Origin: Rhizobium herbae
Lineage (GTDB): Bacteria > Pseudomonadota > Alphaproteobacteria > Rhizobiales > Rhizobiaceae
Reading direction: 5' to 3'
Length of the DNA stretch: 64,000 nucleotides
NCBI RefSeq assembly: GCF_017873135.1
Contig: NZ_JAGGJV010000008.1
Coordinates: 186,001-250,000, forward strand
The translations under genes and the position numbers were made by a program. Below are positions 27,795 to 35,760 of this stretch, piece by piece (position 1 is the stretch's first letter; the number at the start of each line of letters is the position of its first letter). The notes below the pieces were generated by a model. That model did not search any database and was not told the origin of the DNA. It was given only the letters and a program-made list of their open reading frames with translations.

Positions 27795-28586
27795 TCACGA
27801 GGCCTTGGCTTCGAACGTGGGCGCAAAGTCACCCAGCGATTTCGCCTTCAATATCAGGCCTTCGATGTCCTGCTGGACGATCGCTTCGAGGTCGGCGAAG
27901 CTGTCGATGACATAGTAGATCGGCTGAACGATATCGATCCGGTAGGGTGTCCTCAGCACGCTCAGGAGATCGAACGGCCGGAACTCACAGGCAGTGCCGT
28001 CCATCGCGGCTTTTGCCTCGCTCGGCGAGGAGACGATGCCGGCGCCAAAGCAGCGGCGGCCCTGCGGCGTGTTGATCAGGCCGAATTCGACTGTGAACCA
28101 GAAGATGCGGAACAGGTGCCAGGAATAGCCCTTGCCGAGGCTGACGGCGGTTTCGCCGAAATGCCGGACGAAATTGGCGTAGCTCTGGTTGGTGAGCAGC
28201 GGGCAGTGGCCAAACACCTCATGGAACAGGTCGGGCTCCTCGATATAGTCGATATGCTCGCGGCGGCGCAGGAAGGTGGCGAGCGGAAATTTGCCCTGCG
28301 ACAGAAGCTCGTAGAAGCGTGATGGCGGAATAAGGGCGGGGACGCCTTCGACCCCGAATCCGGTGGTTTCATGCAGGCGACGGTCGACGTCGGCGAGCTG
28401 CGGAACCTTGTCCGGCTTGAGGCCAAGCATCTTGACGCCATCCAGATATTCGCGGCAGGCCATGTTTGCCAGAAGCTTCATCTGGCGCTCGTAGAGTTCG
28501 CCCCAGATCGTATCTTCCTCGGCTGTGTAGGCATAGAGCCCGTCTGGGCCGGGCAGTTTAGCGGTGTAGCTGCTTTCCTTGGTCAT
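27795..28586 (-). CDS. phhA: Phenylalanine 4-monooxygenase
   Basis: A 263-residue, single-domain bacterial phenylalanine hydroxylase, which converts phenylalanine to tyrosine using tetrahydrobiopterin and iron. Iron ligands His122 and His127 are in LFHEVFGHCPLL; a glutamate ligand follows in FWFTVEFGLI. Conserved TTGFGVEGVPALIPPSRFYELLSQGKFP is present. Start at 28584-28586 follows GGAGG. No regulatory ACT domain, as in other bacterial forms. The divergent Lrp/AsnC-type gene is its likely regulator. No pterin carbinolamine dehydratase gene lies nearby. Confidence 0.94.
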   Translation of the reverse strand: MTKESSYTAKLPGPDGLYAYTAEEDTIWGELYERQMKLLANMACREYLDGVKMLGLKPDKVPQLADVDRRLHETTGFGVEGVPALIPPSRFYELLSQGKFPLATFLRRREHIDYIEEPDLFHEVFGHCPLLTNQSYANFVRHFGETAVSLGKGYSWHLFRIFWFTVEFGLINTPQGRRCFGAGIVSSPSEAKAAMDGTACEFRPFDLLSVLRTPYRIDIVQPIYYVIDSFADLEAIVQQDIEGLILKAKSLGDFAPTFEAKAS

Positions 28587-28709
28587 GCTCAGATCCTCCC
28601 GGGCACTGCGACGTCTGTGCAATTATGCTCCAAAAACGGTGGATTTTCCTTTCTTTCCTGCTGTCTATCGCCATAATCTTGGCAAGAATTTTCGAGGGAC
28701 GCAGGAAAT

Positions 28710-29171
28710 ATGAAAGAATCCGGGAGTTTTCACCGCAAGCTGCTGCAACTGGTTCAGGCCGATGGCAGCCTGTCGCTGGCGGAACTGGCGGAGAAAGCCG
28801 GCATGTCGCAAAGTTCGGCCTGGCGGAAGATCCAGGAGCTGGAGGCGGATGGCGTCATCCGCAAGCGCGTGACGCTGCTCGATCCGGGAAAACTCGATCT
28901 CAAGCTTTGTGTCATCGCGCATGTGACGCTGGAAGATCACCACGAGGAAGCGGTGGCGTCCTTTGCCTCGGTGGTGCTGGAGCGGCCGGAGATCATGGAG
29001 TGCTACGCACTCTCCGGCGCGTTCGATTACATGCTGAAAATCCGGGCGAGCGATGTCGAAAGCTACGAGGCGTTCATGACGCGCTACCTGATGCGCAATC
29101 CGCATGTGCGCACGGTGGTGTCGAGCTTCGTGCTGCGCGAGCTCAAGTTCTCGACGGAACTGCCGATCTGA
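28710..29171 (+). CDS. Lrp/AsnC-family transcriptional regulator
   Basis: A 153-residue protein with an N-terminal winged helix (FHRKLLQLVQADGSLSLAELAEKAGMSQSSAWRKIQELE) and a C-terminal RAM/ACT-like ligand domain (IMECYALSGAFDYMLKIRASDVESYEAF). It starts at ATG 28710 after AGGA. Divergent from phhA with a 123-bp shared gap, so it probably responds to aromatic amino acids and controls phhA. That is inference from position. Confidence 0.87.
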   Translation: MKESGSFHRKLLQLVQADGSLSLAELAEKAGMSQSSAWRKIQELEADGVIRKRVTLLDPGKLDLKLCVIAHVTLEDHHEEAVASFASVVLERPEIMECYALSGAFDYMLKIRASDVESYEAFMTRYLMRNPHVRTVVSSFVLRELKFSTELPI

Positions 29172-29187
29172 CATCAGTGCATAGAAA

Positions 29188-29209
29188 AAGGCGGGACAAA
29201 GCCCGCCTT
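29188..29209. terminator. Bidirectional terminator between Lrp and rpsI
   Basis: AAGGCGGG (29188-29195) and CCCGCCTT (29202-29209) form an 8-bp stem with a 6-base loop ACAAAG. A-rich sequence precedes and T-rich follows, so it can end transcripts in both directions. It lies 17 bp after the lrp stop and 25 bp beyond the rpsI stop. Confidence 0.85.
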
Positions 29210-29234
29210 CTCCAAATCGAAATTTTCGAAACGA

Positions 29235-29708
29235 TTAACGCTTCGAGAACTGGAACGAACGGCGGGCCTTGGCCTTGCCGTACTTCTTACGCTCGACGAC
29301 GCGCGAGTCACGGGTCAGGAAGCCACCCTTCTTCAGGACCGGACGCAGGCCCGGTTCGAAGTAGGTGAGAGCCTTCGAGATGCCGTGACGAACGGCACCG
29401 GCCTGGCCGGAAAGACCGCCGCCTGCAACAGTTGCATCGATATCGAACTGGCCGTCGCGGGCAGCAGCGAAGATCGGCTGGCGCAGGATCATCTGCAGAA
29501 CCGGACGCGCGAAGTAGGTAGCGAATTCGCGGCCGTTGACGGTGATCTTGCCGGAACCCGGCTTGACCCAGACGCGGGCTACGGCGTTCTTGCGCTTGCC
29601 GGTCGCATAGGAGCGGCCCTGGGCGTCGACCTTGCGGACATGAACCGGAGCCGAAGCGGTTGCTTCAGTCGCCGTGCCGAGGTCTTTCAGAGAAGAGAGA
29701 TCAGCCAC
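29235..29708 (-). CDS. rpsI: 30S ribosomal protein S9
   Basis: A 157-residue S9. The typical alphaproteobacterial N-terminal extension (about 30 residues) precedes [30 protein letters not shown], and the C-terminus ends with the basic [17 protein letters not shown] that reaches the ribosomal P-site. The start codon is GTG (29706-29708), 2 bp after the rplM stop, so the two are translationally coupled as in most bacteria. Confidence 0.97.
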   Translation of the reverse strand: MADLSSLKDLGTATEATASAPVHVRKVDAQGRSYATGKRKNAVARVWVKPGSGKITVNGREFATYFARPVLQMILRQPIFAAARDGQFDIDATVAGGGLSGQAGAVRHGISKALTYFEPGLRPVLKKGGFLTRDSRVVERKKYGKAKARRSFQFSKR

Positions 29709-29710
29709 GA

Positions 29711-30175
29711 TTAGGCGCTCCTTGTGTTCTTGCTGTTCAGCGCGGCGACGTCGAGGACGGTCGGCTGCTGTGCTTCATGCGGATGATTGGTGCCGGCGTA
29801 AACGCGCAGGTTCTTCATCTGGCGACGGCCAAGCGGACCACGGGGAACCATGCGCTCGACAGCCTTCTCGAGAACGCGCTCCGGGAAGCGGCCTTCGATG
29901 ATCTGGCGCGCGGTGCGCTCCTTGATGCCGCCCGGGTAACCGGTGTGCCAGTAGTACTTCTTGTCGGTGTACTTCTTGCCGGTGAGGACAGCCTTCTCGG
30001 CGTTGATCACGATGACATTGTCACCATCGTCAACGTGAGGGGTGTAGGTGACTTTATTCTTGCCGCGCAGGATGTTGGCGATGATGGAAGCGACGCGACC
30101 AACAACGAGGCCTTCGGCGTCGATGAGGATCCACTTCTTCTCCACCTCTGCAGGCTTCTGAACGAAGGTTGACAT
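29711..30175 (-). CDS. rplM: 50S ribosomal protein L13
   Basis: A 154-residue L13, with [56 protein letters not shown] in the N-terminal half and [23 protein letters not shown] near the end. Forms an operon with rpsI. Its leader (30176-30402) contains a weak hairpin and an AT-rich patch described separately. The length is slightly above E. coli L13 (142), usual for alphaproteobacteria. Confidence 0.97.
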   Translation of the reverse strand: MSTFVQKPAEVEKKWILIDAEGLVVGRVASIIANILRGKNKVTYTPHVDDGDNVIVINAEKAVLTGKKYTDKKYYWHTGYPGGIKERTARQIIEGRFPERVLEKAVERMVPRGPLGRRQMKNLRVYAGTNHPHEAQQPTVLDVAALNSKNTRSA

Positions 30176-30266
30176 GTTAAAACTCTTTCGTTTGAACCCG
30201 ATGCGTTGCCGCCGGGCGTTTCTTGTTGCTTGAATTGACGGACCCGAAAGTCAGCCAAAAATGAAA

Positions 30267-30397
30267 GCGGCCCCAAGGGACCGCGATCTGGTGCGGCTTA
30301 TACGCAAGGGATGAAATGCCGTCAAGATCACCGTTTTTGATGGTTTGAAAAAATACCCATATAAAACATATGGTTAGATATGAGGTATTTATATACC
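30267..30397 (-). other. rplM leader: hairpin and AT-rich patch with small palindromes
   Basis: The 227-bp gap before rplM holds an interrupted hairpin (GCGG...CCGC, 30267-30284) followed in the minus direction by a T-rich run, which could terminate the upstream gene or form an rplM leader structure. Further up, about 30325-30400 is unusually AT-rich and includes GGTAT-TTAT-ATACC (30384-30397). A promoter for rplM is expected here, but no clear -35/-10 pair was identified. Confidence 0.35.
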
Positions 30398-30402
30398 ACA
30401 AA

Positions 30403-30834
30403 TTATCGCGGTGGAATCGAATAGGTCGCAGTCGCGTGGGCGACCAGTTCTCGGGCACCAATCTCTGAGATTGCCGCATCGAGAACCGCCAGCCGCTTGC
30501 CGAGTTTCAGGATACGGCAGGTGCATTGCAGGGGCCCGAGCTTCGGTTTCCGCAGGAAATTGATGTTGAGATTGGTGGTGACGGCGAGCGCCACGGGGCC
30601 GATATGGGCAAGCAGGGTAATATAGGCCGTGACGTCGGCGAGCGCGAACAGTGTCGGCCCGGAAACGGTGCCGCCGGGGCGCAGGTGCTTTTCCTGCGGA
30701 TCGAGCCGCATGGTGGCAAAGCCTGGGCCGGTGGCGATGACCTCGAAGATCTTGCCGTCGGTATGCACCTCGGAAAAATCCGTTTCGAGGAAGCGGTTGA
30801 GGTCTTCGATGGTGAGGATCGGCTCCAGAGGCAT
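30403..30834 (-). CDS. PaaI-family hotdog thioesterase
   Basis: A 143-residue hotdog-fold protein. The catalytic-helix region is HLRPGGTVSGPTLFALADVTAYITLLA, where an aspartate sits on the central helix as in PaaI-type acyl-CoA thioesterases. Start at 30832-30834 follows GGGAG. It probably hydrolyses acyl- or aryl-CoA esters; the substrate is unknown. Same strand as rplM but separated by 227 bp. Confidence 0.82.
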   Translation of the reverse strand: MPLEPILTIEDLNRFLETDFSEVHTDGKIFEVIATGPGFATMRLDPQEKHLRPGGTVSGPTLFALADVTAYITLLAHIGPVALAVTTNLNINFLRKPKLGPLQCTCRILKLGKRLAVLDAAISEIGARELVAHATATYSIPPR

Positions 30835-30995
30835 GGTTCACTCCCAAAATAGAGGCCTGCTTTACAGACCGGCGGGCGGCCAGGGCAAGCTGGAAGAAAG
30901 TCTTAAACTCTACCGCCCGTGCTTGAAACGGCGGTTGCCGCGGCGTACCAAGCGCTGATCCGGACAAGCCGCGAGATCAGACAAAGGAGAAAAAC

Positions 30996-31817
30996 ATGGC
31001 GGACATCGTTCCCCTGCACAAGGAAGAACCCCGCGGCCTGGTGCTGCGCGAGGTCTCCGGCAATGTTCTGCGGCTGACCTTGAACAACCCGCCGGCTAAC
31101 ACGCTGTCGATTGCGGTAATGGAAGCGCTAGCCGGTGAACTCGATGCCGTTGCCAAGTCCGATGACATCCGGGTTGTGATCCTGGCTGCTTCCGGCGCGC
31201 TGTTCTCCGCCGGCCACGACCTGAAGGAATTGACGACGCATCGCGCCGACGACGATCAAGGGCGAGCTTTCTTCGAAAAATCCGTGCGGCTCTGTGCCGA
31301 TCTCATGCTGAAGCTCAACCGGCTGCCGCAACCGGTCATCGCCGAGATCGACGGGCTGGCGACGGCGGCGGGCTTGCAGCTGGTGGCGAGCTGCGATCTG
31401 GCGATCTGCACGGACAGCTCGACCTTCTGCACCCCCGGCGTCAATATCGGCCTGTTCTGCTCGACGCCGATGGTCGCCGTGTCGCGCGCGGCGCACCCCA
31501 AGCAGGCCATGGAGATGCTGCTCACGGGTGAAACCATCGACGCATCGACAGCCAAGGATTTCGGCCTCGTCAACCGCATCGTGCCGAAACAGTATCTGCA
31601 ACAGGTGGTCAACAAATACGCCGCCGTCATCGCCTCGAAATCGCCGCAGGCGCTACGGATCGGCAAGCGGGCGTTCTATGGTCAGGCGGAGATGAGCATC
31701 ACGGAAGCCTATGATTTCGCCACGGGCGTGATGGTGGAGAACATGCTCAAGTCCGATGCGAAAGAGGGCATCGATGCGGTTCTGGGTAAGCGGACGCCGG
31801 AGTGGAAGGCGGAGTAA
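30996..31817 (+). CDS. Enoyl-CoA hydratase/isomerase family protein
   Basis: A 273-residue crotonase-fold protein. Oxyanion-hole segments are ILAASGALFSAGHDLKEL and IDGLATAAGLQLVASCDLAICTDSSTF; the usual second catalytic glutamate region reads GVNIGLFCSTPMVAVSR, close to ECHDC3-like members where this glutamate is replaced. Hydratase activity is thus not certain. AAAGGAGA precedes the ATG. Its stop codon overlaps palindromes that precede the toxin-antitoxin pair. Confidence 0.83.
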   Translation: MADIVPLHKEEPRGLVLREVSGNVLRLTLNNPPANTLSIAVMEALAGELDAVAKSDDIRVVILAASGALFSAGHDLKELTTHRADDDQGRAFFEKSVRLCADLMLKLNRLPQPVIAEIDGLATAAGLQLVASCDLAICTDSSTFCTPGVNIGLFCSTPMVAVSRAAHPKQAMEMLLTGETIDASTAKDFGLVNRIVPKQYLQQVVNKYAAVIASKSPQALRIGKRAFYGQAEMSITEAYDFATGVMVENMLKSDAKEGIDAVLGKRTPEWKAE

Positions 31818-31856
31818 CGTTCAACGTTGTACGATAGACGTATTACGCACAGCGTA
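31816..31856. promoter_or_regulatory. Candidate operator region of the higBA module
   Basis: Two copies of the self-palindromic hexamer AACGTT are separated by one base (31816-31828), followed by TACG-CACAG-CGTA (31844-31856), 14 bp before the toxin start. Such symmetrical elements are usual targets of HigA-type antitoxin autoregulation. No footprint evidence; the assignment is inferred. Confidence 0.4.
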
Positions 31857-31869
31857 GTATGTTTCGCGG

Positions 31870-32148
31870 ATGATCAAATCGATTGCCAACAGCGCGACGC
31901 GGCAATTTACGGAAAGCGGAAAATCGAAATTTTCCGGACTGGATTCCGAAAAGGCAAAAATGCGGCTGGTGATGTTGCACAACGCCCGTTCACTCGATGA
32001 TTTGGCGCCATTGAAATCGGTTGGTCTGCATAAGTTGTCGGGAGATCGGAAGACACAATGGGCCATGACCATCAACGGACCTTGGCGGCTGTGTTTTCGA
32101 TTTGAAGACGGACACGCTTATGACGTTGAAATCGTGGACTACCATTGA
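31870..32148 (+). CDS. higB: HigB-type toxin (RelE/ParE superfamily)
   Basis: A 92-residue protein MIKSIANSATRQFTESGKS..., with the conserved core MLHNARSLDDLAPLKSVGLHKLSGDRKTQWAMTINGPWRLCFRFEDGHAYDVEIVDYH. The LHKL.GDR...W...N..WR..F pattern is that of HigB/killer-type mRNA interferases that cut mRNA at the ribosome. Toxin precedes antitoxin, the characteristic HigBA order. Its TGA is 11 bp before the antitoxin start and overlaps that gene's AAGGAG ribosome site. The toxin's own ribosome site is weak. Confidence 0.9.
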   Translation: MIKSIANSATRQFTESGKSKFSGLDSEKAKMRLVMLHNARSLDDLAPLKSVGLHKLSGDRKTQWAMTINGPWRLCFRFEDGHAYDVEIVDYH

Positions 32149-32159
32149 AGGAGAATGCG

Positions 32160-32447
32160 ATGTTTGAAATTCATCCGGGCGCAATGCTCAGGGAAGAACT
32201 GGATACACGCGGCATGACGGGCAACGCACTGGCACTGGCGCTGCGCATAAACTCCGGCCGTGTTTCCGAGATCCTGAATGGAAAGCGTGCGATTTCCGCC
32301 GACACCGCTTTGAGGCTCGGTCAGTTCTTTGGAAATGATCCTCAGTTCTGGCTGGGACTTCAGGCTACCTATGATCTTGCCGTTGCGGCGCGGCAAAACG
32401 GTGATCGGATCAAAACGGAAGTTCTTCCTGCGAAATCGGCCGCCTGA
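32160..32447 (+). CDS. higA: HigA-type antitoxin, XRE-family regulator
   Basis: A 95-residue protein. The helix-turn-helix is MLREELDTRGMTGNALALAL, followed by RINSGRVSEILNGKRAISAD, and then TALRLGQFFGNDPQFWLGLQ, characteristic of the HigA/VapI family. It neutralises the HigB toxin and probably represses the operon. ATG at 32160 follows AAGGAG. The gene is complete and so is its toxin, so the module is likely functional. Confidence 0.9.
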   Translation: MFEIHPGAMLREELDTRGMTGNALALALRINSGRVSEILNGKRAISADTALRLGQFFGNDPQFWLGLQATYDLAVAARQNGDRIKTEVLPAKSAA

Positions 32448-32465
32448 AAATCGCTGAAACAGCGT

Positions 32466-33302
32466 TCAAGCCAGCTTCAGCATCAGCGCCCCAAGCGCGA
32501 TCAGGCAGGCGGCCGCGATGCGGAAGATGCTGACGCGTTCCTTGAGGAAGACGATGGAAATGACGATGGCAAACAGGATCGACGTTTCGCGCAGCGCTGC
32601 AACAGTCGCAACCGGCGCTTTCGTCATCGCCCAGAGCGCCAAGCCATAGGCGCCGATCGAGCCGCCGCCGCCGATCAGGCCGCGCCACCATTGATGGCGG
32701 ACGTGAAAGAGAACCGGAGCGATGCCGCGCTTAGCGAAGGCCCATGAAAACAGCAGCACCGGCGGCAAAAGCGCCATCCAGAGTGTGTAGGAGATGGGAT
32801 TGAGCGCCAGCCGCGCGCCGATGCCGTCGACATAGGTGTAGCTGGCGATCACCACGGCATTGGCCAGCGCCAGCAGGATCGCGCGCTTGCCGCCCTTGCG
32901 CGCCTCGAAAGCAAGCGTCAGCACGCCGGTCGAGATCGTCAAGACGCCGGCGATAGCACCACTGGAAAGATTCTCGCCGATGATCGCGCCGCTGGTCGCC
33001 GCCACCAGCAGCGGCGCGACGCCGCGCATCAGCGGATAGACGAGGCCGATATCGCCAGCGCGGTAGGCGGCGGCGACAAGCTGGAAATAGGCGAACTGGA
33101 AAAGCGCCGAGACCAGGATGAACGGCCAGGCATCCGGATGCGGCAGCGGCATGAACGGCAGGAAGGGCAGGGCAACGACCGCGGCACCGAGCGCGACCAT
33201 CGCGGCATCCAGCGATTTCTCCGACCCCGCCTTGACCAGCGCGTTCCAGGTCGCATGCAGGAGCGCCCCGAATAAAACGAGAGCGATGACGTCAAGAGGC
33301 AC
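32466..33302 (-). CDS. EamA-family (DMT superfamily) transporter
   Basis: A 278-residue inner-membrane protein with ten hydrophobic segments in two EamA halves. The first starts VIALVLFGALLHATWNALVKAG and the second IVISIVFLKERVSIFRIAAACLIALGALML, the usual end of an EamA repeat. The start codon is GTG (33300-33302) with AAGG upstream. Substrate unknown; family members export amino acids or metabolites. Convergent with higA, 18 bp between stops. Confidence 0.83.
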   Translation of the reverse strand: MPLDVIALVLFGALLHATWNALVKAGSEKSLDAAMVALGAAVVALPFLPFMPLPHPDAWPFILVSALFQFAYFQLVAAAYRAGDIGLVYPLMRGVAPLLVAATSGAIIGENLSSGAIAGVLTISTGVLTLAFEARKGGKRAILLALANAVVIASYTYVDGIGARLALNPISYTLWMALLPPVLLFSWAFAKRGIAPVLFHVRHQWWRGLIGGGGSIGAYGLALWAMTKAPVATVAALRETSILFAIVISIVFLKERVSIFRIAAACLIALGALMLKLA

Positions 33303-33522
33303 GGGAAACCTTCAGGGAATGCGAGGAAAACGGCGGAATAGTTGGGTTTTGCAGGGCACTATCGCGAAAAGCAACTTGATTTGACGCAAAAGGCCAATTT
33401 TTGCCACGCGCTACGATCCACATCGCTCAAGAAATCAGGCGCGAACCCACATGTGATCGGTTGACAGAGGGGAGAGCTGTCCCAATTATCCCCACAACGA
33501 TTGTGCAGCGCGGAATTCGACG

Positions 33523-33951
33523 ATGAATCATGACGTGTATCCCGACTACTATCTGTCCGATATTCTGCGCGCGACGAAAACCATAGCCCTGGTCGGCGCA
33601 TCGCCCAATACCGAGCGGCCGAGCCACCGGGTGATGGCGTTCCTCTTGCGCAAGGGCTACATGGTTTTCCCGGTCAATCCGGGCCAGGCGGGCAAGGAAA
33701 TCCAGGGCCGGACGGTCTATGCCCGGCTCGCCGATATCCCCGAGCCGATCGACATGGTCGATGTGTTTCGCGCAGCGGACGCGCTTCCGGCGCTCATTGA
33801 TGAAATTCTTGCGCTGAAAGTCCGCCCGAAAGTCATCTGGGGGCAATTGTCGGTCCGCGATGACGAAGCGGCGGCAAAGGCCGAGGAGAATGGCATCCAG
33901 GTGGTGATGGATCGATGCCCGGCGATCGAATATCCGCGGCTGGTCGGCTGA
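33523..33951 (+). CDS. CoA-binding protein (YccU-like)
   Basis: A 142-residue Rossmann-fold protein with the CoA-binding_2 signature TKTIALVGASPNTERPSHRVMAFLLRKGYMVFPVNPGQAG and WGQLSVRDDEAAAKAEENGIQVVMDRCPAIEYPRL at the end. Homologues bind CoA and are of unknown role. GGAA lies upstream of the ATG. The metY gene follows 131 bp later in the same direction, an order also common in other rhizobia as far as I recall. Confidence 0.82.
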   Translation: MNHDVYPDYYLSDILRATKTIALVGASPNTERPSHRVMAFLLRKGYMVFPVNPGQAGKEIQGRTVYARLADIPEPIDMVDVFRAADALPALIDEILALKVRPKVIWGQLSVRDDEAAAKAEENGIQVVMDRCPAIEYPRLVG

Positions 33952-34082
33952 GCCTTCTCCTCGCCGAAATCCGGTTTGGAATTCCTTGCTCGTTCGGCGT
34001 GCAAATCGGGCAAAACAGTCTTTGACCGGAACGTGCCGCCTCTGAAATAGTGCGCCGAACTTGATCAAGGGAGGACACGCCG

Positions 34083-35363
34083 ATGAAGAACAATCCAGGT
34101 TTCAACACGCTCGCCATCCACGCTGGCGCAGCACCAGACCCGACTACCGGCGCGCGGGCAACGCCGATCTACCAGACGACGAGCTTTGTCTTCAACGATG
34201 CCGATCACGCCGCCTCGCTGTTCGGTCTGCAGGCTTTCGGCAACATCTACACCCGCATCATGAACCCGACGCAGGCTGTGCTTGAAGAACGCGTCGCAGC
34301 GCTCGAAGGCGGCACGGCGGCGCTGGCCGTTGCCTCCGGTCATGCGGCGCAGCTGCTGGTGTTCCATGCCATCATGAGCCCCGGCGACAATTTTCTGGCT
34401 GCCCGCCAGCTCTACGGCGGTTCCGTCAATCAGTTCGGCAATGCATTCAAGTCCTTCGACTGGCAGGTGCGCTGGGTCGATACGGCGGATATTTCCTCCT
34501 TCGAGAGCCAGATCGACGGCCGCACCAAGGCAATCTTCATCGAGAGCCTGGCCAATCCCGGCGGCACCTTCGTCGATATCGCGGCGATCTCGGAAGTCGC
34601 AAAGAAGCACGGCCTGCCGCTGATCGTCGACAACACCATGGCGACGCCCTACCTCATCCGCCCGATCGAGCACGGTGCCGACATCGTCGTGCATTCGCTG
34701 ACCAAATTCATGGGCGGCCATGGCAATTCGATGGGCGGCGTTCTGGTCGATGGCGGCACGTTCGACTGGTCGAAATCAGGCAAGTATCCGATCCTCTCGG
34801 AACCACGGCCGGAATATGCCGGTATGGTGCTGCACGCGACCTTCGGCAACTTCGCCTTCGCCATCGCCTGCCGTGTGCTTGGCTTGCGCGATTTCGGCCC
34901 GGCCATTTCTCCGTTCAACGCTTTCCTGCTACTGACGGGCATCGAGACTCTGCCGCTCAGGATGCAGCGCCATTGTGACAACGCGCTTGCCGTTGCCAAA
35001 TGGCTGAGTACCCATGACAAGGTCGCCTGGGTCAAATATGCGGGCCTTGAAGGTGACGCCAATCACGCGCTTCAGCAGAAATACTCCTCAAAGGGAGCCG
35101 GCGCCGTCTTCACGTTCGGCCTGAAGGACGGCTATGAGGCCGGTAAGCGCTTCGTCGAAGGTTTGGAAATGTTCTCGCACCTCGCCAATATCGGCGATAC
35201 GCGCTCGCTGGTGATCCACCCGGCCTCGACCACGCACCGGCAATTGACGCCGGAACAGCAGACGGCAGCCGGTGCCGGACCGGAGGTCGTTCGCCTGTCT
35301 GTCGGCATCGAGGATATCACCGACATCATCGCCGATCTGGAACAATCGCTGGCGAAAGCCTGA
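34083..35363 (+). CDS. metY: O-acetylhomoserine aminocarboxypropyltransferase
   Basis: A 426-residue PLP enzyme that makes homocysteine from O-acetylhomoserine and sulfide. Typical blocks are FNTLAIHAGAAPDPTTGARA, PIYQTTSFVFNDADHAASLF, YTRIMNPTQAVLEERVAALEGG and the PLP lysine in VVHSLTKFMGGHGNSMGGV (about residue 210). The long C-terminal insertion compared with MetB/MetZ supports MetY. GGAGGA precedes the start. I looked for a SAM-II riboswitch in the 131-bp leader and did not recognise one. A good hairpin follows the stop. Confidence 0.93.
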   Translation: MKNNPGFNTLAIHAGAAPDPTTGARATPIYQTTSFVFNDADHAASLFGLQAFGNIYTRIMNPTQAVLEERVAALEGGTAALAVASGHAAQLLVFHAIMSPGDNFLAARQLYGGSVNQFGNAFKSFDWQVRWVDTADISSFESQIDGRTKAIFIESLANPGGTFVDIAAISEVAKKHGLPLIVDNTMATPYLIRPIEHGADIVVHSLTKFMGGHGNSMGGVLVDGGTFDWSKSGKYPILSEPRPEYAGMVLHATFGNFAFAIACRVLGLRDFGPAISPFNAFLLLTGIETLPLRMQRHCDNALAVAKWLSTHDKVAWVKYAGLEGDANHALQQKYSSKGAGAVFTFGLKDGYEAGKRFVEGLEMFSHLANIGDTRSLVIHPASTTHRQLTPEQQTAAGAGPEVVRLSVGIEDITDIIADLEQSLAKA

Positions 35364-35372
35364 GACAACCGA

Positions 35373-35396
35373 AGATGGCCGGTTTTCCGGCCATCT
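35373..35396 (+). terminator. Terminator-like hairpin after metY
   Basis: A perfect 10-bp stem AGATGGCCGG (35373-35382) and CCGGCCATCT (35387-35396) with a TTTT loop, 9 bp after the metY stop. Only CCTTCTT follows, so termination may be partial, and the cupin gene begins 18 bp on. Confidence 0.7.
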
Positions 35397-35414
35397 CCTT
35401 CTTGCGGAGCCTGC

Positions 35415-35759
35415 ATGACCTACGCGTTGACATTCGATCCGACGTCCATCGAACCTGAAGCGGGTGCCCCGGCACCCGACCGGCTGATCTCCGGCACGCC
35501 GGAATTTCGCACCTGGAATTTCGAGGAAGCCGAAGGCGGCATCTATGCCGGCATATGGGAGGCGACGCCGGGCAAGTGGCGGATCGCCTATGACGAGTGG
35601 GAGTATTTCCACATCCTGTCCGGCGTTTCCGTCGTCATCGAAGACGGCGGCGCCGAGACGCATCTGAAGGCCGGCGACAGCATGATCCTCAGACCCGGCT
35701 TCAAGGGAACCTGGGAAGTGATTGAAACGACTCGCAAGGACTATGTCATTCGGGTTTGA
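35415..35759 (+). CDS. Small cupin protein (DUF861/EutQ-like)
   Basis: A 114-residue single cupin. The fold is evident in EYFHILSGVSVVIEDGGAETHLKAGDSMILRPGFKGTWEVIE. The sequence GIWEATPGKWRIAYDEWEYFHIL resembles the DUF861 family related to ureidoglycine aminohydrolase; metal-binding histidines are reduced (one His in FHIL, and Glu residues before it). GGAG precedes the start. It may be read through from metY. Substrate unknown. Confidence 0.78.
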   Translation: MTYALTFDPTSIEPEAGAPAPDRLISGTPEFRTWNFEEAEGGIYAGIWEATPGKWRIAYDEWEYFHILSGVSVVIEDGGAETHLKAGDSMILRPGFKGTWEVIETTRKDYVIRV

Positions 35760-35760
35760 G

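Noticed and set aside
33952..34082. SAM-II riboswitch before metY
   Set aside because: I looked for the conserved pseudoknot segments in the 131-bp leader and did not recognise them; a covariance-model search would decide.
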